Source of the DNA: Marinobacter salarius
GTDB taxonomy: Bacteria; Pseudomonadota; Gammaproteobacteria; Pseudomonadales; Oleiphilaceae
Length of the DNA: 64,000 nucleotides
Assembly: GCF_032922745.1 (NCBI RefSeq)
Contig: NZ_CP136693.1
Coordinates: 3,162,001-3,226,000 of the forward strand
Direction of reading: 5' to 3'
Notes under the pieces: generated by a model
Database searches by the model: none
Told to the model about the DNA's origin: nothing
Seen by the model: the letters and a program-made list of their open reading frames with translations, nothing else
Made by a program: the position numbers and the translations under genes
In this document: one piece after another, positions 17,459 to 26,600 of the stretch
Position numbering within the stretch: position 1 is the first letter of the stretch
Layout of the letters: every line of letters begins with the position of its first letter

Positions 17459-18907
17459 TCAAACTATTCCCAACTGCTTATTAACGGCATCACGAATTTC
17501 CCGATAACGATCAGGATTCGTGGCCAGGGTATCCAGATCATCTTCAGGAAAAATCTCTTTCTTCGCTTTCCTGGTTTCCTCTTTGGTAAAAATGGCCGGT
17601 AGCAGCTGTTCCAGGCACCTCAGCATTACCTCCGGCGAAACCGATGCCCCTGGCGATGCTCCCAACAAGGTTCCGTAGGTTTTGTCCTTGGACACGAGGA
17701 TTTCCGTACCCATCTGCAGATCGCCGTCCTTGATAATCTGGACCCGTTGGCCGGCGTGAACCGGTTTCCAGTCAAATTTTTTGCTCAGGCCGGGCGCAAA
17801 GCTTTCAAGCTCCTCGAACATGCTTTTCTCGCCCTTGAAGGTTTCTGAAACCAGGTATTTCACCAATGGGAAGTGCTCCAGGGTGACGTTCAGCAATCCT
17901 GGGATATCATGCAGGCGCATTGCCCGGAGGTAGTCAAAGAATCCACGTCCTTTCTCCAGAACGGGCTTGAAAGAGGCAAACGGGCCGAACAACAGGTAGT
18001 GCTGGCCATCCGCCACTCGCAAATCCAGATGCGGTACCGACATGGGGGGCGCGCCTACTTTTGCTTTGCCATAGGTTTTAGCCCGGTAATGATCGGCCTG
18101 CTCTGCGCTGATCGGGGCCTGCAGGAACCGCCCGCCGACGGGAAAGCCTGTAAACCGTTTCGCAAACGGCAGGTGGCTTTTCTTCAGGATCGGGAATGCC
18201 CCCCCACCCGCACCAACAAACAGTACATCAGCCTTGTAACGAGCGTGGGCTCCATGGCGTTCGGTTTCTATAAGCCAACTCCCCGCGGGGCTCTTGTGTA
18301 CGCGTTTAACATGGGTGCCGTACTCAATCTTCACACCCAGGTCTTGAGCAACGTGTTCAGCCATTTGTTGGGTCAGAGCACCGAAATTCACGTCCGTGCC
18401 TGTTTCTATGACGGTCGCCGCCATCTTTTCATGGCGAGGACGCCCTTCCATCAAATAGGGGATCCAGCTCTTGATTTCGTCGAAATCCTCTGAGAAACGC
18501 ATGCTCTCAAAAAAATGATGAGCAGACATTTCCTTGAACCGCAGTCGCAATTCGTCGATTGAGGATTCAGAGACGATGGTGCAGTGCTTGGTCTGATTGA
18601 TGAACGTCTTGGGGTCCTTGATCGCGCCTTTTTTGATCAGGTGCGCCCAGAACTGCTTGGCCACGTTGAATTGCGCATGGATCTTCAAGGCCTTTTCGAC
18701 CGAGATAACCTCTTCGTCCACCGGCGTGTAATTCAGCTCGCAGTTCGCCTCATGTCCCGTGCCGGCGTTGTTGAACACCCACGAGTTACCCTCTCCAGCG
18801 CTCTCCAATCTCTCCAGGATGGTGATATTCAACTCAGGAGCCAGCTCTTTTGCCAACGTGGCAAACGTGGTTCCCATAATCCCCGCGCCGATGATCATTA
18901 CGTCCAT
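17459..18907 (-). CDS. Malate:quinone oxidoreductase-like FAD protein
   Basis: A 482-residue FAD-dependent dehydrogenase of the Mqo family, which oxidises malate (or a similar 2-hydroxyacid) and reduces membrane quinone. The N-terminal dinucleotide loop is IIGAGIMGTTFATLAKEL, followed by the family block NNAGTGHEANCELNYTP, and later GTDVNFGALTQQM, the VGAGGGAFPILKK strand and GTLLGASPGASVSPEVM near the end. The sequence differs from typical Mqo at several family positions (NSWVFNNAG rather than SNGWNNAG) and is a little short, so the substrate may differ from malate. It faces the ATP-grasp gene and is divergent from an MFS gene. Confidence 0.8.
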   Translation of the reverse strand: MDVMIIGAGIMGTTFATLAKELAPELNITILERLESAGEGNSWVFNNAGTGHEANCELNYTPVDEEVISVEKALKIHAQFNVAKQFWAHLIKKGAIKDPKTFINQTKHCTIVSESSIDELRLRFKEMSAHHFFESMRFSEDFDEIKSWIPYLMEGRPRHEKMAATVIETGTDVNFGALTQQMAEHVAQDLGVKIEYGTHVKRVHKSPAGSWLIETERHGAHARYKADVLFVGAGGGAFPILKKSHLPFAKRFTGFPVGGRFLQAPISAEQADHYRAKTYGKAKVGAPPMSVPHLDLRVADGQHYLLFGPFASFKPVLEKGRGFFDYLRAMRLHDIPGLLNVTLEHFPLVKYLVSETFKGEKSMFEELESFAPGLSKKFDWKPVHAGQRVQIIKDGDLQMGTEILVSKDKTYGTLLGASPGASVSPEVMLRCLEQLLPAIFTKEETRKAKKEIFPEDDLDTLATNPDRYREIRDAVNKQLGIV

Positions 18908-19132
18908 AGAGTCTATCCACCCGCTTTAGTTTTCTGATATCCAACGATAAAGTCTGCTTGCCCGAAGGTACCACGCTTCCAGCGAACACTGAAAACCTGC
19001 CACATTCCTGTTTTTCCATCTGGGCACTTCATCTGGCGTCCAGTTTCTACGCCAAATGCCGAATGGTGCATCAGTATACTGTGCCAGCCGGTCAGTCTAC
19101 ACTGATGGCCGCGACGGATATGGAGCGCATTT

Positions 19133-20395
19133 ATGACGTCTGGACAATTTGAGGGGGCTACCCCCATCCCTTCAAGGTTTTTGCGCAGGCTTGGCCCCGT
19201 TGCGACAATCGCCCTCGCCCAACTGTTCGGAACATCGCTGTGGTTCAGCGCCAATAGTGCTACGGATACCCTGATGACCAGTTGGCAAATCAGTGCTGCT
19301 GATATTGGCTGGCTGACCAACGCAGTTCAGGGCGGCTTTATCCTGGGCACAATGATCATGGCTTTGGGAGGCCTGGCAGAGCGGTATCGTGCCAGTCTTA
19401 TTTTTGTGGTGAGTGCGGCTTGCGGTGCTTTGTTCAATGCCTGCTTCGCCTGGTTTTCGGAGGGTCTGGCCAGTGGCATTGTGTTCCGCTTCCTGGTTGG
19501 CCTGAGTTTGGCGGGCATCTACCCCGTGGGCATGAAGTTGATCGTCAGCTGGGCTCCCGAGCGGACCGGGCAGGCCCTCGCCCAGCTTGTCGCCATGCTG
19601 ACGCTCGGCACCGCACTGCCCCATGCATTGCGAGAAGCCGGTGCGGACCTGCCATGGCAGTACGTCATCCTGGCATCATCGCTACTTGCGCTATTTGGCG
19701 CCGTTCTTATCCATCTGCTTGGAGATGGCCCTCATTTACCAGGTGCAGGCCAGAAAAAACAATCATCGGGCACCGGCTCCGAGCGACCGCTGACGGTCTT
19801 TGACGCCTTCAAGGTCAATCGATTTCGTGCTGCAGCCCTGGGCTATTTCGGGCATATGTGGGAGCTTTACGCGTTCTGGACAGTCGTACCACTGCTTGTG
19901 GCCAATACGGCACTCATCAGTGAATACTCGGCCGTCGGATTATCGGGTATGGCGTTCAGTATCATTGGCATCGGCGCTTTGGGGTGTCTTGTTGGGGGAT
20001 TCCTGTCACGTCGTATTGGGAGTGCAAAAGTTGCGGTCGGTGCACTGGTCTCCTCTTGTGTTTGCGCAGTGGTGTTTGCTCTCTTCTGGCGTGACTTGCC
20101 TGCCATGTGGCTGGGAATACTCCTACTCGCCTGGGGCGCGACCGTGATTGCGGATTCTCCCCAGTTCTCCGCCCTGTCCGCGCAAGCTTGCCCAAAGGAA
20201 GTAGTTGGTGCCGCGCTGGCGATTCAAAATTCCATCGGCTTTGCGATTACCGTGGTATCGATCGCTGCAACCACCGCGCTGTTCGATCGTATCGGTCTGG
20301 ACGCGGCCTGGCTGCTGGTTCCCGGCCCAATTGTCGGATTACTGGGGTTCGCCTGGGCATCCTGCCGAGCCTCGACGTTCGAAACAGACGCCTGA
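19133..20395 (+). CDS. MFS transporter
   Basis: A 12-helix major facilitator of 420 residues. Helix 1 is IALAQLFGTSLWFSANSATD, and the helix 4-5 region reads FRFLVGLSLAGIYPVGMKLI; a charged loop at about 200-225 separates the two halves. It is divergent from the Mqo-like gene across a 225-base spacer and may move a related organic acid or the product of the ATP-grasp enzyme, though this is a guess from position. The ATG at 19133 is the most upstream start; no strong ribosome site decides it. Confidence 0.85.
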   Translation: MTSGQFEGATPIPSRFLRRLGPVATIALAQLFGTSLWFSANSATDTLMTSWQISAADIGWLTNAVQGGFILGTMIMALGGLAERYRASLIFVVSAACGALFNACFAWFSEGLASGIVFRFLVGLSLAGIYPVGMKLIVSWAPERTGQALAQLVAMLTLGTALPHALREAGADLPWQYVILASSLLALFGAVLIHLLGDGPHLPGAGQKKQSSGTGSERPLTVFDAFKVNRFRAAALGYFGHMWELYAFWTVVPLLVANTALISEYSAVGLSGMAFSIIGIGALGCLVGGFLSRRIGSAKVAVGALVSSCVCAVVFALFWRDLPAMWLGILLLAWGATVIADSPQFSALSAQACPKEVVGAALAIQNSIGFAITVVSIAATTALFDRIGLDAAWLLVPGPIVGLLGFAWASCRASTFETDA

Positions 20396-20686
20396 GCCAC
20401 GGAGACCGTCCCAACTTACCCTACCGAAGTCCGGATATCAGGACAGCACTGTCCGATAAATCAGACAGCTTTATCCCCATTCTGAACATTGTGTCGCTAA
20501 AACCAGACACTCAGAGCCGATGTTCCCAATCCCAACGCCTACCCATTCGCAAATGCTTCTATAAAACAATAACTTAGAAAGCTGGCACGGTTCCTGTTTG
20601 GTTCAACGGAATAACGATAAAAACAAGCGCTTTCAACAAGAAAGAACGGGTGCAGACTTCACTCGGACAATAATAAGGAACACCCA
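20396..20686. promoter_or_regulatory. Upstream region of the binding protein-chemoreceptor pair, with sigma-54-like element
   Basis: A 291-base gap. At 20583-20599 it reads TGGCACGGTTCCTGTTT. The first seven bases match the -24 part of the sigma-54 consensus exactly; the -12 dinucleotide is GT instead of the usual GC, so the match is incomplete. It lies about 90 bases before the ATG at 20687. Nothing else coding is visible in the gap. Confidence 0.3.
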
Positions 20687-21652
20687 ATGCGTACGCTCCT
20701 CCTGGCTCTTCTGCTAGTAAGCCCCCTGTGTTTCAGCAAAACTGTGGTGATTATCGAGAGCTATCATCAAGGCTATAAATGGGACGCTGATTATATCGCC
20801 GCCGTCCAATCAGTGCTGGGCGACGACCACGACATTCACGTGCTTGCCCTCGACACTAAAAGATTGCCGAAATCAGAATGGCCCCAAAAAGTAGCCAGCC
20901 TCCAGCAATCCATTACCGAGATCCAGCCTGACATTGCCATTCTGGGAGACGACAACGCATTCTCCCTCATGGCCAACCACTTGGTTGAGCGGAAGATTCC
21001 GGTTGTATTCCTGGGTGTCAACGGCGGTCCCGCGCAGCACCCTACCCTGGAACACGATTTGGTCGCCGGTTTGCTGGAACGGCCATTTTTTGAGGAGAGC
21101 ATCCGTCATCTTCAGAAAGTATTGAAAGTGGATAAACACTTTCTTGTATTAATGGACGACTCACCCACCATGCGAAACGCAGTCAATGAATACTTCGGCG
21201 ACAAGAGAAGTGCCGAAATATATGGCTCCAAACTGGACATCGTCCTTACCAACGACAAAGACACCTGGTTGCAGTCGGTTGTTCGGGCTCACGAACTGTA
21301 CGATGCAATCATCGTTGGCACCCACCACACCATCCGGGATGCAGAGGGCACCTACATCGCACCGGACGAACTCATTACCAGAGCGTTCAATCAAAGCCGG
21401 GTTCCCATCTTTTCCTTTTGGGATATCAACATTGGTAAGCAGCAAGCCATTGGCGGCTTCACCATTTCAGCTCACCAGGAGGGCATTACTGCCGCTCGCT
21501 TGGCATCCCTCATCCTTAATGGTGTCAAGCCCGCCCGGATTCCGAAAATGAATTCCCTGAGCGGGCACTACATCTATAGCCGAAGCGGCATGGCTCATTG
21601 GAACCTGGAGCTTTCCCCCATGATTGCGACCCAAGCAAACTTCGTTGAATAA
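20687..21652 (+). CDS. Orphan ABC-type substrate-binding protein (ABC_sub_bind-like)
   Basis: A 321-residue periplasmic protein with an N-terminal signal peptide (about 1-17, hydrophobic LLLALLLVSPLCFS). The mature part has the two-lobe fold of the COG2984-type uncharacterised binding proteins: TVVIIESYHQGYKWDADYI, PDIAILGDDNAF, IPVVFLGVNGGP, then lobe two from HFLVLMDDSPTMRNAV. No permease or ATPase gene is adjacent; the next gene, 83 bases downstream on the same strand, is a chemoreceptor. This suggests the protein binds a ligand and presents it to the receptor. The AAGGAA upstream supports the start. Confidence 0.8.
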   Translation: MRTLLLALLLVSPLCFSKTVVIIESYHQGYKWDADYIAAVQSVLGDDHDIHVLALDTKRLPKSEWPQKVASLQQSITEIQPDIAILGDDNAFSLMANHLVERKIPVVFLGVNGGPAQHPTLEHDLVAGLLERPFFEESIRHLQKVLKVDKHFLVLMDDSPTMRNAVNEYFGDKRSAEIYGSKLDIVLTNDKDTWLQSVVRAHELYDAIIVGTHHTIRDAEGTYIAPDELITRAFNQSRVPIFSFWDINIGKQQAIGGFTISAHQEGITAARLASLILNGVKPARIPKMNSLSGHYIYSRSGMAHWNLELSPMIATQANFVE

Positions 21653-21735
21653 ATTGGTTGGGCGGCTCCAGATTATGCCGGAACAGCCGTTAACCAAGAG
21701 ATCTCGCACGCATACACGCATAGAGGGGCAGACCA

Positions 21736-23740
21736 GTGGCTGTAGAAAAACTAGAATTCATTGAACGCCGGCTTGGTGTAAGCGGAAAACTCCTGATAGC
21801 ACCTGTTTTCATTCTGCTTTTGTTCGCCCTCGTCACCTTTTACAGCATCCGGGAATTTCAGAGCCTTGATGCGCGAATGGATACGGTGGCAAGGGATCTG
21901 GCACCGGAAACCGCCGTTGCGACCGGTGTGCTTATCAACCTTTACACCATGAGACTGAGAGTCTTCGACTACTACGCCACCGGTAACGAAGACATCCTGG
22001 CCCGCTTCGAGCAGTTGGAGACAGATTTCTTCAGGGAGTTGTCGGCAGCGCAACAGACGATCAAAAGTGCCGACCGTGTGCAACTGGTTGCAGAGATCGA
22101 AGAGGCGACTTTGCAGTACGCGAATGTCTTCAAAAGCGAACTGGTGCCCGCCAAGCAGCAAGTAAAAAATATCATTGCCGACGAACTGGACCAATACGGC
22201 CCCACAGCATCAGAGGCACTGCGCAGGGCCATTGATGGCGTTACCAACAGAGAACCGGACAGCCGGTTGCGCGTCGTTCTGGAACAGCTGATCCACGATA
22301 CCCTTATGATGCGAATGGCCTCACAGCGCTTCTTTGCCGATGGCGACGAATCCTCGGAAACTGCAATTGGGTTATGCCATGGAGGATATTTCCGATGCGC
22401 TCGAGTTTCTGGACATGGATTCGGTCCCCGACTACGTCAGGCAGTATTTCGATACCGCGATAGCGGCACTCGAGAAATACCAGGCTTCGGTCAACGAGCT
22501 GCTGGTTCAGCAAAAGGCGATGATCCGAACAAAGGAAGACAGGCTTGACGTACTCGGCCCCCAAATCACTGACATGGCGAGGAATCTTGAGAAAGAGGTT
22601 TTTGCCTCCCTCGAAACCGTGGCCGACGAAGCGGAAGCAGAGACCGAGACGGCACTCAACCTGACACTCGCCGCATTCGTTGCGTCTGTCGTTCTGGGCC
22701 TGGTGGTCGCCCTGCTGATGAGCCGTATGATGGGCAACAGCGTCAAGCGTGCCCGGTCAGAAATTCTGGGTTACCTGGAAAACATTGGAAATAACGAAGG
22801 CGACGTTTCTACCCGGCTGACCAAGGGCCGCCCTGACGAGATTGGCGATTTTATCTCAGCGGTCAATGCCTTCCTGGAAACCCTGGAAGACATCATTTCC
22901 CGGATTGTCGAGTCGTCCCGGCGTCTCAGTACGGAATCCGAGTCGTTGTCTGGCATTACAAACAGCACCACAGCCAATGCCGAACAACAACGGGACCAGG
23001 TGACTCAAGTTTCGGCGGCGATGCAGGAAATGGTCTCCACCTCCGACGAAATCGCGTCCAACACCAGTGACACGGATGAATCCGCACGCCAGGCCGCCGA
23101 GCTGGCAGGAACCGGCCAGGAAACGGTGTCGACCGCGGTTAAATCCGTTTCCCGACTCGCAGAACAGGTCGAGGCAGGGTCAAAGCGCATCCAACGGCTT
23201 GAGCAGGAATCCGGTGAGATCGGTAACGTACTGGACGTTATTCAGGCTATCGCAGAACAAACCAACCTCCTCGCCCTCAATGCCGCCATCGAAGCAGCAC
23301 GTGCGGGAGACGCAGGCCGTGGGTTTTCGGTGGTTGCTGATGAGGTCCGGGGGCTTGCCAAGCGGGTTCAGGATTCAACGGTCGATATCGAGCGAATCGT
23401 CTCGAATCTGCAAAGCGGTGCCGCCGGCGCGGTGGTTGATATGAGCAAGGCCAAACAGATGGCCTCTGAAGCCAGTGAAGAAGCCGGCAAGTCTGGCGCT
23501 GCTCTGTCAGAAATTATGGCGGCCGTAAACCGGATTGTGGATATGACAACGCAGGTTGCAAGTGCCACTGAGCAACAGCGGGCGACCGCTGCTGAGATGA
23601 CTCAGAACGTGGAGGCCAGTAGTAGTGCCATCGACAAGCTCACCGACGATATTGCCCACGTTAACCAATCCAGCAATTCCCTGGCGGAGATGGCGGAAGA
23701 CCTTAACGGCCTGGTGCGTCGCTTTAAAACGTCAAACTAG
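21736..23740 (+). pseudogene. Methyl-accepting chemotaxis protein, interrupted by one frameshift
   Basis: Two overlapping frames (21736-22548 and 22334-23740) together make one receptor of about 667 residues. The first has TM1 (about 18-37) and a long helical periplasmic domain of HBM type (from about 45). The second has the rest of that domain (AMEDISDALEFLDMD onwards), TM2 (LTLAAFVASVVLGLVVALL), HAMP and the signalling domain with its invariant hairpin EQTNLLALNAAIEAARAGD. The two join near 22350-22370, where one extra base shifts the frame. As read it would give only a truncated sensor. The start is a GTG at 21736. Confidence 0.8.
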
Positions 23741-23850
23741 GACCCTTTTTCGCTTGTGTTAACTGCGTCATGGGCGACATGTTCAATTACTGATACTTTC
23801 AATACTCAAACAATAGCTATAAATACAGCGTATCAGGGAGAGATTCACCC

Positions 23851-24771
23851 ATGAGCCATTCACGTTTTACCAGGATGCCCGGCTTTCTCGCGGCGCTGAC
23901 GGTGTCCTTTTGTGCAGTCGCTCAGGCCGATCCTGCCGACACCATCTTTGCTGCTGAAAATGCCCTCTACGGTGCTGGCTATGATATTGGCAAGGCCGAT
24001 GGGTGGATGGACGACACCCTGCGCTCGGCCATCCGGAAGTATCAATCCGGTCGAGAGGGGTTGCAGGCCACTGGCGATCTGGACCCACAAACGTTGTCTG
24101 CCCTGGGAATCGCCGTTAAGGATGGCGATGCCGTGACTGGCAACAGCGCGCGAAGCCGTGAGGGGGCAATGGCTGACGCGGGAATCAGCAAGCAGCGTTT
24201 CGGGTCACCCAGTGCAAAACAACCCATTGCGGCTGCGCCTGAACCGGAGGTTAAGCCGGAGCCAGTGCCAGTATCGACTGAAGCGCCAACCTTGGAAGAA
24301 GAATCAGCACCTGCTCCGGAGACCATCGTAGCAACAAACGATAAGCCGGTGATTCAGCCCGAAACGGAATTAGCTCAAGATTCAAAGCCTAAACCTCAAA
24401 TCGCAGAGGAACCTGAAACCGAACCCGTTGCAGTTGCGGCTGTTGAAGAGCCCTCAGCCATGGAGAAGCCCCAAACCATTGACGAGCCCTCAATTGTTGA
24501 AGAGACATCAACGGTCGAAGAGCTCTCAACCGTTGATGCAGAACCTTCCGTGGCTCTCAATGTGCCTTCCGAGGCGACCGAAGAGACATCAACGGATGTT
24601 GACTACCAGTTGCCAGAAGAACCGACGGCTTCTGGCAATCCGGAGATTTCGGAGTCATCGCAGGCAACGAGTTCGACCTCAGACAACACTTCGGAATCCA
24701 CCACTGTCGCGAAAAGCAGTGGCGGTTTTTTCAGCTCGTTATTCGACTTCCTCTTCGGCTGGCTGATCTGA
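23851..24771 (+). CDS. Exported peptidoglycan-binding domain protein with Glu/Pro-rich tail
   Basis: A 306-residue exported protein. The signal peptide (about 1-26) ends in AVAQA. A PG_binding_1 domain spans about 30-87 (ALYGAGYDIGKADGWMDDTL, then TGDLDPQTLSALGI). From about 125 to 285 the chain is low-complexity and acidic, rich in Glu, Pro, Thr and Ser, with internal repeats such as EETSTVEELSTV; a 16-base DNA repeat lies at 24499-24514 and 24580-24595. It ends with a hydrophobic segment SSLFDFLFGWLI that could touch a membrane. A cell-wall-anchored spacer protein is likely; the precise role is unknown. It has its own upstream gap after the chemoreceptor. Confidence 0.7.
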   Translation: MSHSRFTRMPGFLAALTVSFCAVAQADPADTIFAAENALYGAGYDIGKADGWMDDTLRSAIRKYQSGREGLQATGDLDPQTLSALGIAVKDGDAVTGNSARSREGAMADAGISKQRFGSPSAKQPIAAAPEPEVKPEPVPVSTEAPTLEEESAPAPETIVATNDKPVIQPETELAQDSKPKPQIAEEPETEPVAVAAVEEPSAMEKPQTIDEPSIVEETSTVEELSTVDAEPSVALNVPSEATEETSTDVDYQLPEEPTASGNPEISESSQATSSTSDNTSESTTVAKSSGGFFSSLFDFLFGWLI

Positions 24772-24863
24772 GGACATACGCGTATTCCGAAATGCGTTGG
24801 ATTAGCTCACACTGGGCGGCCTTGTTTCAAATTTACTGACTTGCAGCCAAGGCCAACCACCCC

Positions 24864-26078
24864 ATGCCCTCTCAATTGCAGGAAGCTCCCTACTCTCCCG
24901 CCAGGATTACACTGATCATATTCTCACTCGCCATGGGCGGGTTTGGGATAGGTACGGGAGAGTTTGCCATCATGGGGCTGATGCCCGGCGTTGCCGCGGA
25001 TCTGGGGGTTACGGAACCACAGGTCGGCCACTTGATCAGTGCGTACGCGCTGGGCGTTGTCGTGGGAGCGCCGCTCCTGGCCATTGGCGGTGCCAGGCTT
25101 TATCGGCGGCACCTGCTGATCCTGTTGATGTCGTTCTACGCGCTGGGAAATATTGCCAGTGCCCTGGCGCCGGGGTACGGATCACTTCTGGTGTTCCGGT
25201 TCATCGCCGGCCTCCCCCATGGCGCCTATTTCGGTGTTGCCGCCCTGGTTGCCGCCTCACTCGTACCTTTTAACAAACGCGCCAAGGTCGTGAGCCTGGT
25301 CATGATGGGGCTTACCCTCGCGCTGTTGATCGGAAACCCACTGGCAACCATTCTTGGGCAACATCTGGATTGGCGGTATGCCTTTGGGTTTGTGGGTGCT
25401 ATCGCAGCCCTTACCGGATTGATGATTGTTCTTTTCCTGCCCCTCAATCGACAAGAGGAACGGCAAAGCCCATTCTCGGAGATCCGGGCGTTCAATCGCC
25501 CGGAAATCTGGTATCCGCTCGCCATCGGCTCCATCGGGTTTGCCGGCATGTTTTGTGTATTCAGCTATATGGCTCCAACATTGTTGGAAGTCACCGGGGT
25601 CAATCCCTTCTGGATTCCGATCGCACTCGCGGTCTTCGGGCTCGGAGGATTCGTTGGCAACATCCTCGGAGGTTGGCTGTTTGATCGCCTCCAGTTCCGC
25701 AGCGTTGGCTGGATGTTGTTGTGGAGCATCAGCATGCTGCTTCTGTATCCCTACGCCACAGAAACCATCTGGACCATGCTGGTGATGTGCTTCCTGGTCG
25801 CCTTGATGGTTGGCCTTGGGCCCGCGCTGCAAACCCACCTGATGGACGTGGCGCACGGTGCCCAGACACTGGCCGCCGCCTCTCACCACGCAGCGTTCAA
25901 CGTGGCCAATGCTCTTGGACCCTGGCTGGGCGGGATGGCTATCAGTGCCGGCCTTGGATGGCAGTCCACAGGGTATGTTGGTGCCACAACCGCCGTTGCC
26001 GGGCTCGCGATATTTCTGTTGGCATGGCGTCAGCAGTCCGGCCCAGAGCGTGCGGACAACAACGTTCCGTTATATTAA
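24864..26078 (+). CDS. MFS transporter, AraJ-like
   Basis: A 404-residue 12-helix major facilitator. Helix 1 carries GGFGIGTGEFAIMGLMPGVA, the DHA1 drug/arabinose-efflux signature, and the loop between helices 2 and 3 has GARLYRRHLL. It resembles the MFS protein at 3779 in order of motifs. The last few codons run into a LysR remnant that continues in another frame directly after its stop, so the natural C-terminus may have been altered. Compound exported is unknown. Confidence 0.88.
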   Translation: MPSQLQEAPYSPARITLIIFSLAMGGFGIGTGEFAIMGLMPGVAADLGVTEPQVGHLISAYALGVVVGAPLLAIGGARLYRRHLLILLMSFYALGNIASALAPGYGSLLVFRFIAGLPHGAYFGVAALVAASLVPFNKRAKVVSLVMMGLTLALLIGNPLATILGQHLDWRYAFGFVGAIAALTGLMIVLFLPLNRQEERQSPFSEIRAFNRPEIWYPLAIGSIGFAGMFCVFSYMAPTLLEVTGVNPFWIPIALAVFGLGGFVGNILGGWLFDRLQFRSVGWMLLWSISMLLLYPYATETIWTMLVMCFLVALMVGLGPALQTHLMDVAHGAQTLAAASHHAAFNVANALGPWLGGMAISAGLGWQSTGYVGATTAVAGLAIFLLAWRQQSGPERADNNVPLY

Positions 26079-26278
26079 TCGGGGTCGTAAAAGAGGGGCT
26101 GGGCATCGCAATGGTGCCTCGCGACTATGTGGCAGCGGAACTTGGAGCCGGCACGCTTCAGCATTTAAAGCTTGGCGCGGAGCCGGTACCCCGCTCGATC
26201 TACGCAATGTATTCGGATCGGCGGTACCTGCCAAGGCGTGCCAGGGAGTTCATCCAGTTTCTAAGGATGTCTCTGTAG
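26076..26278 (+). pseudogene. C-terminal remnant of a LysR regulator
   Basis: About 67 codons in a frame different from the MFS gene encode the end of a LysR effector domain: GVVKEGLGIAMVPRDYVAAE, then a final amphipathic helix DRRYLPRRAREFIQFL and a stop at 26278. There is no DNA-binding part and no start site. The homology begins right at the MFS stop codon, so a deletion has joined the two genes. Confidence 0.6.
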
Positions 26279-26280
26279 TC

Positions 26281-26298
26281 ATCTGTTTTATAACAGAT
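26281..26298. terminator. Small hairpin after LysR remnant
   Basis: ATCTGTT/AACAGAT form a 7-base stem with a 4-base loop. It sits between the plus-strand LysR remnant and the minus-strand small gene that ends at 26298. Weak, and partly inside the stop region of the latter. Confidence 0.3.
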
Positions 26299-26459
26299 CA
26301 GAACTTCCAGAACGGTGTATCCAGGCGCTGTGCAACAAGCTCAGGTGGGTAACCAACGTCCTTCAGAAGACGGGGTTCCATGGTCAGGACCAGGTGGAGG
26401 AAGTTACGCTTCATTCTCCACCCTTTGTACAGTGATGCGGCTCTTTTCATTTCAATCAT
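26298..26459 (-). CDS. Small DUF1127-like protein
   Basis: A 53-codon frame on the minus strand with the shape of DUF1127 (YjiS-like) proteins: an N-terminal basic helix around LYKGWRMKRNFLHLV, then a second part with LLKDVGYPPELV (compare the usual LRDIGL) and an aromatic end TPFWKF. Such proteins often act in RNA or phosphate regulation, but the function here is not known. The start may be 26459 or the ATG at 26450; ribosome sites are weak. It lies between the LysR remnant and ydcH-like gene. Confidence 0.45.
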   Translation of the reverse strand: MIEMKRAASLYKGWRMKRNFLHLVLTMEPRLLKDVGYPPELVAQRLDTPFWKF

Positions 26460-26600
26460 CCATCTATCGATAACAACAAAGGGTTAAACCGTAATCGGTT
26501 TTAAGTAGTTACCTATTTTATGGATGATTCCTGTCCGGCCCCATACTTGGAAACCACTACGAGGCCTTGTTTTGGGGCCTTTGAGCCTAGCAACTTGTAC

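Noticed and set aside
25257..25889. 210-codon minus-strand frame
   Set aside because: It is antisense to a clear MFS gene and has the His/Gln-rich composition of a shadow.
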